Assembly (NCBI RefSeq): GCF_024679095.1
Contig: NC_066553.1
Span: 1,744,494 to 1,808,493, forward strand
DNA: 64,000 nt
From: Eriocheir sinensis
Lineage: Eukaryota > Arthropoda > Malacostraca > Decapoda > Varunidae
Reading direction: 5' to 3'
Shown: positions 53,129 through 63,554 of the stretch, piece by piece
Layout: every line of letters starts with the position of its first letter
Numbering within the stretch: the stretch's first letter is position 1
The notes under the pieces: generated by a model
What the model saw: the letters and a program-made list of their open reading frames with translations, nothing else
Database searches by the model: none
Told to the model about the DNA's origin: nothing
Program-made: the position numbers and the translations under genes

Positions 53129-53379
53129 TTCCTTCATTGTCGTTTATCGCTGTCTGTCTCCGTAATTAAAGTTTCCACGCTTCGGAGAAAATGACAGCTG
53201 TTTTTTTTTCTTTATTTGTTGTTGTTTGTTTGTTTGTCTGTTTGTTTTCTCTTCGCTGTTAACGGTAATTTGTCTTGTGGGTCATATTTTTAGGTTAGTT
53301 TTTCTTTATGGATTTTTTTTAATATTTGTTTTTTTTCGTATTTTTTTTTTTTTAGAGTTTTAAGTTCCTACCTTTAATC

Positions 53380-53960
53380 TTTCGCTATTCTCCTGTTTCC
53401 TCTAACTTCTAACTTCTAACTATTTTCTTTAACTTCCTTCCTTATACTATGCTTCTATTTCAGTATTTCCTCTAACTTCTCTCTTTCTTATGTGTTTCCT
53501 ACTTTCTTTAACTTCCTTCCTTATTCTATGCTTCTATTTCCTCTATTTTTTCTCCTTTTTTTGTGTTTTCTACTCACTCTAACTTCTTTCCTTTTATTAT
53601 GCTTCTATTTCCTCTAACTTCTCTTTCTTATGTGTTTCGTACTCACTCTAACTTCTTTCCTTTTAATGTGCTTCTTTTTCCTCTAACTTCTCTTTTTCTT
53701 ATGTGTTTCCTACTTGCTTTAACTTCCTTCCTTTTAATGTGCTTCTTTTTCCTCTAACTTCTCTTTTTCTTATGTGTTTCCTACTTTCTTTAACTTCCTT
53801 CCTTTTAATGTGCTTCTTTTTCCTCTAACTTCTCTTTTTCTTATGTGTTTCCTACTTGCTTTAACTTCCTTCCTTTTAATGTGCTTCTTTTTCCTCTAAC
53901 TTCTCTTTTTCTTATGTGTTTCCTACTTTCATTAACTTCTTTCCTTTTATTTTTCCTTAC
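53380..53960. repeat. pyrimidine-rich tandem repeat of about 70-75 bp, about 7 copies
   Basis: TTCCTCTAACTTCTCTTTTT CTTATGTGTTTCCTACT and AACTTCCTTCCTTTTAATGT alternate through the stretch. Confidence 0.85.
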
Positions 53961-54062
53961 TTTTCTTCCTCATTTCCTATATTTTTTTCCTTCCTCTTTT
54001 CTCTCATTTATTTCTTTATACTACGTTTCCTATTTTCCCTAACTTATTTATTTGAGCTTATT

Positions 54063-54073
54063 TAGTAGTAGTG

Positions 54074-54112
<39 letters not shown>

Positions 54113-54173
54113 AGCATAAGAAAGTAAGAATAATCGTGATGGCAACAACAGAAACAACAACAAAAACAACAGC

Positions 54174-54206
<33 letters not shown>
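54063..54206. repeat. (AGT)n and (AAT)n microsatellites
   Basis: AGT run at 54,063-54,112, AAT run at 54,174-54,206. Confidence 0.95.
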
Positions 54207-54211
<5 letters not shown>

Positions 54212-54311
54212 TAACTTTGATGAGCGTGCAATAAGACCCTCGCCGTTATAATCATCAGAGTGAGAAGAGAGTAGAATTTGGAAGAAGGATCGGTTCATAT
54301 ATATTGTTTTT

Positions 54312-54313
<2 letters not shown>

Positions 54314-54375
<62 letters not shown>

Positions 54376-54491
54376 GAAAAGCTGTGCAGTTATGAGCGTC
54401 TCCTAAGTCATCATCATCATCATCATCATCCATCATCATCATCATGCCATCTGCTTCACACCTCACTCTGATATTACAGACCACAGCACCG

Positions 54492-54553
<62 letters not shown>
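54314..54553. repeat. (GT)n, (ATC)n and (CT)n cluster
   Basis: GT at 54,314-54,371, ATC at 54,409-54,444, CT at 54,494-54,553. Confidence 0.95.
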
Positions 54554-54556
<3 letters not shown>

Positions 54557-54776
54557 GCCTCACAAGAAAAGAAAGAAAGAATTAAAGAGAGTAAAGAATG
54601 AAGGTATTATTGTGTTTATTTATTTTCTTTTTTATTTATTTTTATTTTTCCTTCTTTTCATTATTTTTTGTTTCCTTGTCCTTCTTACTTAAATTCATTC
54701 TCTTTCTTTTTCTTTCTGTCCGTCTTTTTTTCTTAATTTATTTTTCTTTCCCTCATTCCCATCATTCTCTTAAGGT

Positions 54777-54810
<34 letters not shown>

Positions 54811-54813
54811 CAC

Positions 54814-55001
54814 CGTTGCCAGATTGTCGTACTCAGAGCATAATATTTACCGCTTTCTGACGCCTGACTATTGCCAAGAAACATCAGGATCTAACTCTTT
54901 GTACGATAACTATACATGAGTTTCGTTATTGGAGCCCAGAAGACAGTTTTGGGGTAGGGAGTGGGGAAATATAAGCGGGTGAGTACGATAATCTGGCAAC
55001 G
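54814..55001. mobile_element. GTTGCC inverted-terminal element, copy C
   Basis: CGTTGCCAGATTGTCGTACT at the left, GAGTACGATAATCTGGCAAC G at the right, 188 bp. Inserted inside a (GT)n microsatellite, which continues on both sides (54,778-54,811 and 55,006-55,032). Confidence 0.82.
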
Positions 55002-55818
55002 TTGGTGTGTGTGTGTGTGTGTGTGTGTGTGTCATTGTCTGTGCATGTAGTAAGTGGTCTATGCTATTGTCTGTGTGTTGAAACGTGTCGTGTGTCGGGT
55101 CTGTGGTTTTCTTGAATATTCGAAGGCTGTGAGAAAAGGGATCTGGTAACCTTGTCCTTTTGAAGCTGATCTGTATAAGCTAACAAAGACTTTACCTGAA
55201 TTCTTTCTTTCCTTCTTTCTTTCTTATTTATTTATTTATTTTTCTTTCCCTTTAAGCAGATATTTAAATGGAAGGAACGACACTTTAATAAACTGTATAA
55301 ACTAAGTATTTCAACCTTGACTACTTTCCCTCCCTTTCCTCCTCTCATCACTTCCCTCTTCTCTCCCTCCTCCTCCTCCTCCTCCTCCTCTTCTATTGCT
55401 TCATTCATTATTTTACCCTTAAAGTTATCTGTAAAAGGTAGCAAATATTATACTCTTTTTGAGCTCATTTATACAAGGAAGGATCAAGACTATTTTAAAC
55501 CTATATAAACTGACTATATTACCCTTAAATTGATATGCATAAGCTGACACCCATATTACTTCTTTATAAGCGGACTATATTACTCCATACGTTGATATGT
55601 ATAAACTAACAACTATATAGTATTACTCTTTAAGCTGAACTATGCAAGCTAACATGGCTTAAGAAAACAGCAACACAAAGATTGAAAAAATGGGAAAAAA
55701 GAAAGTTGTGATGGAAAAGAAAAAAGTTGTGAAAGCAAGAAAATGGAAAAAAATGAAAACGTTATGATGGAAAAAAGAAAAATATGAAAGCTCCTAATTC
55801 TCTAATCTCGAACAATCA

Positions 55819-55819
55819 A

Positions 55820-55877
<58 letters not shown>
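55819..55877. repeat. (CA)n microsatellite
   Basis: About 29 CA repeats. Confidence 0.95.
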
Positions 55878-55878
<1 letters not shown>

Positions 55879-56091
55879 ACACATTAAAAAAATCCGACTC
55901 AGAAATGAACGAGAAAGAAATATAAGCAAAACAGTAATTCTAACCTCTATTTCTCTTTTTAACTAAGCTGATTTATGAGAAGTAAGTTCCTCAGTTAAGT
56001 TGGGGCTACATAACGCTATAGCTACGCGTTGTCTCGGTGTTCATCTGCGTCACATTAGTTCAAGAGGAAGATGAGGTCAAAGGAGAGAAAA

Positions 56092-56200
56092 GAGGAGGAG
56101 GAGGAGGAGGAATAGGAGGAAAATAGCGACGATCAAGCAAGGTCAAGGAAGAGAAGTTGAGGAATGGACTAGAGGAGGAGGAGGAGGAGGAGGAGGCGGG
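56092..56200. repeat. two (GAG)n patches
   Basis: GAG runs at 56,092-56,111 and 56,171-56,200. Confidence 0.85.
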
Positions 56201-56885
56201 TGGAGGAGACTAATACAATAAAAGGAAATTTGACCCTTGTGTGACTAGCATTAAATCCTAAGCTTATAATAGTCCTCTTTTTAGCCTAATCCTTATAGCC
56301 TAACAACTCTATTCAACCCTTTCGCAACGTGTCTCATAGTAGTGATTTTTTTTTTTATATGCATTATCGAAAGCACAAGAAAATATTAATGAGTTCCTGC
56401 AACCTTTTGTTTTCATATTTAAGTTAGTGTGTTAAAGGTGACAAGTGTATTTTTTTCTATTTTTTCTTTTGTTTTTGTATTTTGGGGTTGGTATCCTTGT
56501 CTCCGTGTTTCGTAAGGTGTGTGTGCGTGTGTGTGTGTGTGTGTGCGTGTGGCGACCTTTCATGCATAAAATTGTACGAGGTCATAGTGCGCAAGGTCAT
56601 ACTTTTTACATTTTAAGTCGATCTATGTAAGATTAGAACTTTTTTTTTCGTTAATATTTTACTTTCGTTCATTTCCTAGTCTGATTTTTTCCCCCAATAT
56701 GTCTGTGCGTCATTAATGGAGAGTCAAAACAATAGGGATCTTTTTTTCGTAACTTTCTTTTTTCCTATTTTTTTCCTCGCTTATCTTTTCACGGATGGTT
56801 GAATGAATATGAATCGTATATGAGCTTTCAATATTTTTACTTTCTCTCATCTTTTTCCTCGTTCGTAGTTTAGTTATCATATATA

Positions 56886-56951
<66 letters not shown>
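56886..56951. repeat. (GA)n microsatellite
   Basis: About 32 GA repeats. Confidence 0.95.
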
Positions 56952-56953
<2 letters not shown>

Positions 56954-57164
56954 AGGTGGTTTAATATATTTTTCCTTCCATATTTTCCTTCCTTCCTTTC
57001 CTTTCCTAGTTTGTTTTTAGCTGATGCATAAAAGCACTAGGTAGCAAAACGGCTTTCATTACGTTTTTTTCTTGTTTTCTTTGTCTTTTTTCCGTGCATG
57101 GTCGAGGAAATTAAGTGGGAAATAAGGAACCCTCATATCTTTTTAATTTCTACCATTTATTGAC

Positions 57165-57290
57165 CACTCTTTCGGCCACCTCTTTGGATTCTTTTTAGGA
57201 GCAGCGAGTAGCGGGCTTTTATTTGTTATTGTTTCCATTTTTTTTGTGCCCTTGAGCTGTCTCCTTTGTTGTAAAAAAATAAAAATAAAT
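57165..57290 (+). mobile_element. LINE 3'-tail copy
   Basis: CTCTTTCGGCCACCTCTTTG, GGAGCAGCGAGTAGCGGGCT, TTGAGCTGTCTCCTTTG, TTGTAAAAAAATAAAAATAAA. The longest and cleanest tail copy in the window. Confidence 0.75.
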
Positions 57291-57309
57291 TCTATTCCCT
57301 GTTTTTTGT

Positions 57310-57925
57310 TGAATTTTCATGAGTTTAAGAGAGTATAAGAGTCTTTCCTAACTTGATCTCTTTTTCTATTTTATTCCCTGGTTCTCGTCCTGTTTGCATG
57401 ATTCGAGAGAGTATAAGAATCTTTCCAAACTTAATCTCTTTTTTTTCTATTTTATTTCCTGGTCCTCGTCCTGTTTGCATGATTCGAGAGAGTATAAGAA
57501 TCTTTCCAAACTTCATCTATTCTTTCTATTCTATTCCCTGGTTCTCGTCCTGTTTGCATGATTCGAGAGAGTATAAGAATCTTTCCAAACTTCATCTATT
57601 CTTTCTATTCTATTCCCTGTTTCTCGTCCTGTTTGCATGATTCGAGAGAGTATAAGAATCTTTCCAAACTTCATCTATTCTTTCTATTCTATTCCCTGGT
57701 TCTCGTTCTGTTTGCATGATTCGAGAGAGTATAAGAATCTTTCCTAACCTTATCTTATTTTTCCTATTCTATTCCCTGTTCCTCGTTCTGTTTGCATGAT
57801 TCGAGAGAGTATAAGAATCTTTCCTAACCTTATCTTATTTTTCCTATTCTATTCCCTGTTCCTCGTTCTGTTTGCATGATTCGAGAGAGTATAAGAATCT
57901 TTCCTAAATTGATCTCCTTTTCTTC
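57310..57925. repeat. 79-81-bp tandem repeat, about 8 homogeneous copies
   Basis: GCATGATTCGAGAGAG at 57,396, 57,477, 57,556, 57,635, 57,714, 57,794 and 57,874. Units also hold TATAAGAATCTTTCC and TATTCCCTGGTTCTCG. Confidence 0.93.
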
Positions 57926-57929
57926 TTTC

Positions 57930-58370
57930 AACTCGCCCCTTTTGTCTTGTCCTCATGCATCATCGTGAAAGTCAAAAGAGCAAGGAATTTCAACTTTTTT
58001 TTTCTCCTTTTTGTCATAACTTTTCTCTACGTTATTTTTCCTCGTTATTTGTGTTGTTCTGTCTTCGTGCATACTCGAACGCGCGTCAAAACATCACGGG
58101 GCATTTTCAATTACTGTTTCCTCTCTTTAGTGAAGTTCCCCCTAATATTTGTGTTGTTTTCTTGCATACCCAAACGCGCCAGTATAGCAAGGAACCTCAA
58201 CCTCTATTATCCTTGTTCCTTGTTTTTTCCTTGTTCTTTCATCATTTCTTTTATTTTCATGCATAAACGAACGCGCTAACATGACTTTCTTGCTTTACTT
58301 TATTTTTCCGTGTTACTTGTATGTCTTGTTTTCTTGCATAATCGAACGAGTCAGGCAACTTTCGCAACCG
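57930..58370. repeat. degenerate outer units of the same array
   Basis: Diverged landmarks GCATCATCGTGAAAG, GCATACTCGAACGCG, GCATACCCAAACGCG, GCATAAACGAACGCG and GCATAATCGAACGAG continue at about 60-90 bp spacing. Further weak units lie to the left (57,090). Confidence 0.65.
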
Positions 58371-58612
58371 TATCATATTTAAGCAGGTATACAAGATTTC
58401 AGGCAGGCAGCTGTTCTTTGTTTTCTTTTTGCTGATTTCTTATTTTTCTCATCATTATTTTCTATTTTTATCACATCACATTCCTCTTGTTAACTGGTTT
58501 GTGGGTAGATTGTTTTTTTTCTTCTTTTTTTGGTGAATTGCGAATTTTATAACCACGTTCTTATAACTTTTTCTTAACTGTTTTTCTCCTTTCTTCTTTA
58601 TTTACTCATTCT

Positions 58613-58830
58613 CATTTATCTCCTCAGTCAGTCACTCACTCACTCACAACCTGGACTCGTGTAAGGATCCTCGCTTCCTCATCCACCTTTCCTTCCTTTC
58701 TGTTCTTTGTTTACTCATTGTCATTTATCTCCTCAGTCAGTCACTCACTCACTCACAATCTGGACTCATGTAAGGATCCTCGCTTCCTCATCCACCTTTC
58801 CTTCCTTTCTGTTCTCTCTTCCATCTCTCC
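58613..58830. repeat. 109-bp direct duplication
   Basis: TCCTCAGTCAGTCACTCACT and GGACTCRTGTAAGGATCCTC occur twice, 109 bp apart. Confidence 0.88.
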
Positions 58831-58859
58831 CTGCGTCCTTCTCCTTCCCCTTCCTTCAC

Positions 58860-59310
58860 CTTTTCCTTCCTTCCTTCTATCTCTGTTTCCTTTCCCTTAC
58901 GGAGCCTCCCCTTATATAATGGTTAATAATGAATAGCCTCCTTAACTTTTTCCTTCCTTCCTTCTATCTCCGTTTTCTGTTCTCTCTTCCACTATCTCCC
59001 CGCGTCCTCCTCCTTCCCATACCTTCATCTTTTCCTTCCTTCCTTCTATCCCAGTTACCTTTCCCTTACCTTCCCCTATATAATGTAGTAGTGAACGTCT
59101 TTTCCATTCCTTCCTTCTACCTCAGTTTCCTATCCCATATCCTCCCTTATATAATGATTACTAGTGAATGTCTTTTTCCTTCCTTCCTTCTATCTCAGTT
59201 TCCTTTCCCATACCCTCCCTTATATAATGATTACTAGTGAATGTCTTTTTCCTTCCTTCTACCTCAGTTTCCTTTCCCTTACCCTCCCTTATATAATGAT
59301 TACTAGTGAA
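58860..59310. repeat. 69-73-bp pyrimidine-rich tandem repeat, about 5 copies
   Basis: CCCTTATATAATGATTACTA GTGAATG recurs at 69-73-bp steps, separated by CTTCCTTCTATCTCAGTTTCC. Confidence 0.88.
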
Positions 59311-59477
59311 TGGCACGTGATTTAGCCCCCTACATCCATTCTTTCTTTCTTTCTTTCTTTCTTTCTCCTTCACTTTTATTCCTACTTCGTGACACACCAC
59401 ACCCAAAGCCACGACACACACACACACACACACCACCTCCATTGTCACCACCATTTCCTAACGGTGACCCTGACTAG

Positions 59478-59674
59478 CGTTGCCAAATTTCCGTACTCAT
59501 CGCATTGCATTTCCGTACTTTCTGACCGATAACTACACCCAAAAACACAAACCTCATTAAATAACAGTTTTAATGCTAACTTTGATGATTTTCTGTCGTT
59601 ATTTGTGGAGGTACGAGAGTTTGTGGCTTAGGAAATGGTAAATACGTTGTGGTGAGTACGATAATCTGGCAACG
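59478..59674. mobile_element. GTTGCC inverted-terminal element, copy D, with 12-bp target duplication
   Basis: CGTTGCCAAATTTCCGTACT at the left, GAGTACGATAATCTGGCAAC G at the right, 197 bp. Flanks TGACCCTGACTA (59,465-59,476) and TGACCCTGGCTA (59,676-59,687) are a direct duplication with one mismatch. Confidence 0.85.
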
Positions 59675-59760
59675 CTGACCCTGGCTAACGCATTTTTCCA
59701 AGTCACTGGCGAGAGTTTAACGTGAATAGTTCCCGGTCCTTGTGTTATATTCTTAAACGT

Positions 59761-59764
<4 letters not shown>

Positions 59765-59839
<75 letters not shown>

Positions 59840-59874
59840 CATCCTTTAGTTCACGCCTCAACATTCTTCATTTC

Positions 59875-59925
<51 letters not shown>
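59765..59925. repeat. two (CT)n microsatellites
   Basis: CT at 59,765-59,837 and 59,879-59,925. Confidence 0.95.
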
Positions 59926-59927
<2 letters not shown>

Positions 59928-59969
59928 GGTTAATTGATTTTTCATCTCGTAACCTTTGCCTCGTGGGTC

Positions 59970-59973
<4 letters not shown>

Positions 59974-60029
<56 letters not shown>

Positions 60030-60054
60030 CGGGGAGGTGGTGAGGGGAACAGAC

Positions 60055-60101
<47 letters not shown>

Positions 60102-60224
60102 CGAAGAAGGGAGAAAGAAATAGAGAAGAAGATTGTGTAAAGATGAATAAGAAGAGAGAGGAGAAAGGAAGGGAAGAGAGGGGGAGGGGAAGGGGGAGGA
60201 GGGGGGGCGGGGTTAAAGTCCTTG

Positions 60225-60268
<44 letters not shown>
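59974..60268. repeat. three (GA)n microsatellites
   Basis: GA at 59,974-60,025, 60,058-60,098 and 60,229-60,268, joined by purine-rich sequence. Immediately right of the CT pair, so the region is near-palindromic in composition. Confidence 0.93.
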
Positions 60269-60269
<1 letters not shown>

Positions 60270-60270
<1 letters not shown>

Positions 60271-60840
60271 CACGTTGCCTCCTCCTCCTCCTCTTCCTCC
60301 TCCTCCTCCTATGTTCTCGAATCCTCTTCTCTCATTTCGTCTGATGGCAAAAAAAAAAAAAAAAAAAATCGTTCTCCAGCTATTCCTCTTCCTCCTCTTC
60401 CTCCTCCTCCTCCTCCTCTTCTTCCATTTCTTTTATTTCTTCTCCCTCTTCCACCTTCTCCTCTCCTTTCTCCTCTTCCTTCAAACTAGATATCCTACTC
60501 CTTCTCTTACTCCTTCAAATCATCCTTAATTTCCTTCTCCTTCAGTTCCATATACTTTCCTCCTTCTCCTTCTTCTCCTCCTCCAAGTTCTACTCTATTC
60601 TTCCTTCTCTTTCTTTCCTTCCTATTTCTCCTATTTTCCTCCAAATCCTTTCTTCGCCTCCCCCAAGTTCTCCTTCACTCCTCCAGTCTCCTCCTCCTCC
60701 AAGTTCTCCTCCCTCTCTCCTGTCTCCTCCTCCTCCAAGTTCTCCTTCTCTTTCTCTTATTTCTCCTCCTCCTCCAAGTTCTCCTCCTCCTTCTCTTCTT
60801 TCTCCTCCTCCTCCAAGTTCTCCTCCTTCTCCAAATCGTG
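60270..60840. repeat. pyrimidine tract of about 570 bp
   Basis: CTC/TCC-rich. A 48-51-bp unit CTCCTCCTCCAAGTTCTCCT repeats at 60,690-60,830. Confidence 0.85.
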
Positions 60841-61189
60841 CTTACGTGAGTGGCGGTCGCATGGTCATGGTGGACGCCCGCTCTTCCCATCCCCACCCTG
60901 TCCCCCTCTTCTCCTTTTCCCTCCTCCCCATCTTCGCGTCACATCTAAATTGATAATATTAACAACGAAATACAGAGACAGTATTATAAGGGAAAAACAG
61001 AGGGCCAGTCACGGAGAAGAATGTTTTTTATAGTCCTTCCTTAAATTTTTTCATGCGCCTCTTTCCCTCGTATCATCTTGTACCCATGATAGCCTCTTCT
61101 CTCCTCCTCGCACCAACTTGTACCCATTGAAGCCTTCTCTCCTTGACCGTGATCCTCGTCTTCTAATTCCCTTTGTTAATGCACTTCGT

Positions 61190-61440
61190 AGCTAACCCAT
61201 TTATATCCTCGAGTTAAACCGCCGTGCACCTGTTTATGTATCTCAGTTAAATCGCCTCCTATTTAAGAATCATCTGTTAATTCGCCGTCCACTTAAATAC
61301 TTCACTTAAATCCCCTTGCACGCATTTAAATCCTTCAGTTAAATCACCGTCCATTTAAATACTTCACTGAAATCATCACCCATGTAAATACTTCACTTAA
61401 ATCACCTTGCACTCATTTAAATACTTCATTAATACACTAA
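61190..61440. repeat. degenerate ~30-bp AT-rich repeat
   Basis: TTAAATCACC, CATTTAAATACTTCACT variants recur about eight times. Confidence 0.6.
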
Positions 61441-61731
61441 CTATTTTTTTTTATCAGCAACAACAACAACAACAGTATTCACATCACCAATACGAACACC
61501 CGTCATCAGTAACAACAAAAGTAACCATAATCATCCTTCGTCTATATACACAAGACAAATAGTTTTCACTCCAAAACTATCCCCCCCCCCAAAAAAAAAA
61601 AAAAAGCAAAACACCAGTCAGACAAGTTTAACAGAATCCCTCTCAAGCCTGGGGAAACCTGGGGGAACCTGGGGGAGATAAACTGTAATATCCCGGATGC
61701 TGCACTGGGTCCATCTCAGGCTTAAAGGGCC

Positions 61732-61842
61732 AGTGGAGCGGAGATGAGCACCGCCGCCGCGCGTAGCTAGTATATAAAGTGCTCATCTCCGACCAGTGGA
61801 GCGGAGATGAGCACCGCCGCCGCGCGTAGCTAGTATGTAAAG
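61732..61842. repeat. direct duplication forming hairpin (GGAGATGAGCAC unit)
   Basis: AGTGGAGCGGAGATGAGCAC + CGCCGCCGCGCGTAGCTAGT occurs twice, 61 bp apart. Between the copies, GTGCTCATCTCCG is the inverse of CGGAGATGAGCAC, allowing a 13-bp stem. A related reverse fragment lies at 62,597-62,640. Probably the body of a SINE. Confidence 0.65.
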
Positions 61843-62427
61843 TATTCACCCTACTTTATCTCTACCTTTTAACAACAACAAAAGCTTAAATAACAGCAGC
61901 ACTACCACCACCACCAACAACAACAACAACAACTTCCATCACCACCACCACCATCACCACCAACAACAAAAACATCTACACCATCATAAATATCATCAAC
62001 AGAAACCATTATGCTATTTCGTCTACATACAAGTTCCAATTACCTAACATCACAAGAAGAAACACCTACCACCAGTCAACATAATAAAACCCCTTTCAAA
62101 GACCTCATATTCTCAACCTTCTTCTGTCAGCTCCAGGGTTAAGGAGAGGCGGAACAGCGCGCTTAGGCAATGAACGTAGTGTATCAATCCGCGACTTTCC
62201 CGGTGGTTTTCCTCAGTCTCCGCGGCGCGCCCTCGACCTTGGCTGCACTTACCATTACCAGGGGCGCGAACCTTTGCCACCGACAGCATATTACTCTATT
62301 TGTGTCGTTGACTTTTGGCCCTGACTGCATTTGACTGTAATCGTATCATACAATCTTGGGTTCGCGTGTGGGATCCTTACTTGTTCTAGCCTGCCGCACT
62401 GTTCTTGTTTCCTTGTAATACCTTCTT

Positions 62428-62540
62428 TTTTTTACAGCAAAGGAGACAGCACAAGGGCACAAAAAAAGGAAACAATATAAAAAAGCTCACTACTCGGTGC
62501 TCCTGTTAGGAATCCGAAGAGGTGGCCGAAAGAGCAGTCA
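62428..62540 (-). mobile_element. LINE 3'-tail copy
   Basis: TTTTTTTTACAGCAAAGGAG ACAGC, AAAGGAAACAATATAAAAAAG and CGAAGAGGTGGCCGAAAGAG: reverse complement of the shared LINE tail. Confidence 0.7.
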
Positions 62541-62959
62541 GTTACGTATATGTATTATCGGCATACATCATTGACTTTCAGTGCAGGTCCAATACATGAT
62601 GTAGCCGCGCGTGGCCTCAGTGCTCATCTCCGCTCCGTTAGCTTTTGTGTATGTGGAGGGAAGAGCCCAGCCGCCCAACCCATCACCCCGGGACACAGAA
62701 GGGAGGATGTACAGCTGAGTGGGCAGGGTAGAATGGATTAAGGCAAGGCTATGGGGGGGCAGGTTAAGACACGGCAGGGTAGGGCAGAGTAAGACAAGTT
62801 AGTAGGCTATGGCGGGACAGGATAGGACAAGGTAGGATAGGGGAGAGGAAGGCAAGTTAGGCTATGGCGGGGCAGGATAGGGGAGAGGAAGGCAAGTTAG
62901 GCTATATGACGGGGCAGGGTAGCGTAGAATAAGGCAAGGTTTAGGCCGGTATAGCAGGG

Positions 62960-63330
62960 CAGGGTAAGACAGGGAAGGGTAGGACAAAGGAAGGCAAGTA
63001 TTGGTATGGCAGGGAAGGGAAGGACAGGGGAGGGCAGGGTAAGACAGGGAAGGATAGGACAAAGGAAGGCAAGTATTGGTATGGCAGGGAAGGGGAGGAC
63101 AAGGGAGGGCAGGGTAAGACAGAGAAGTGTAGGGCAAAGGAAGGCAAGTATTGGTATGGCAGGGAAGGGAAGGACAGGGGAGGGCAGGGTAAGACAGAGA
63201 AGTGTAGGGCAAAGGAAGGCAAGTATTGGTATGGCAGGGAAGGGAAGGACAAGGGAGGGCAGGGTAAGACAGGGAAGTGTAGGGCAAAGGAAGGCAAGTA
63301 TTGGTATGGCAGGGAAGAGAAGGACAGGGG
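62960..63330. repeat. 74-76-bp tandem repeat, about 5 copies
   Basis: GGCAAGTATTGGTATGGCAG recurs at 62,993, 63,069, 63,143, 63,218 and 63,293. The left flank (62,720-62,960) is a looser GGCAGGGTAGGG array from which it may have grown. Confidence 0.92.
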
Positions 63331-63554
63331 AGGACAGAGTAAAGAAGGGGCAGGGTAAGACAGGGAAGGTCAGAACAGGGACGCAGCCTCTAGTGTAAAC
63401 AGTGTATTTTTGGGGTGCCTTGACTGGGGTGCTTGACTCTCCTTTGTTTGGCCTAGGCGTGGTTGTGGCGTCTGTGGCGGGAACGTCTCAAGTATGTGTC
63501 CAGGAGGAGGTTCAATGACTGTCTTTCCCTTTGCCTGTGTTCTCAAGCATTTCC

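Noticed and set aside
52506..53137. Long Ser/Leu frames (up to 200 codons)
   Set aside because: Pure translation of (GA)n/(CT)n arrays.
57310..57925. Regular repeat array that might be called CRISPR-like
   Set aside because: Units are repeated in full with no unique spacers, in a clearly eukaryotic setting.
61640..61850. GC-rich duplicated block with TATATAA-like string as a promoter
   Set aside because: The unit recurs in fragments (62.6 kb) and looks like SINE body sequence; no donor or ORF start nearby.
62862..63398. Open frames of 118-141 codons on both strands with repeated LPCPSLPCHTNTCLP
   Set aside because: By-product of a 75-bp tandem repeat whose length is divisible by three; no start context, splice sites or family resemblance.
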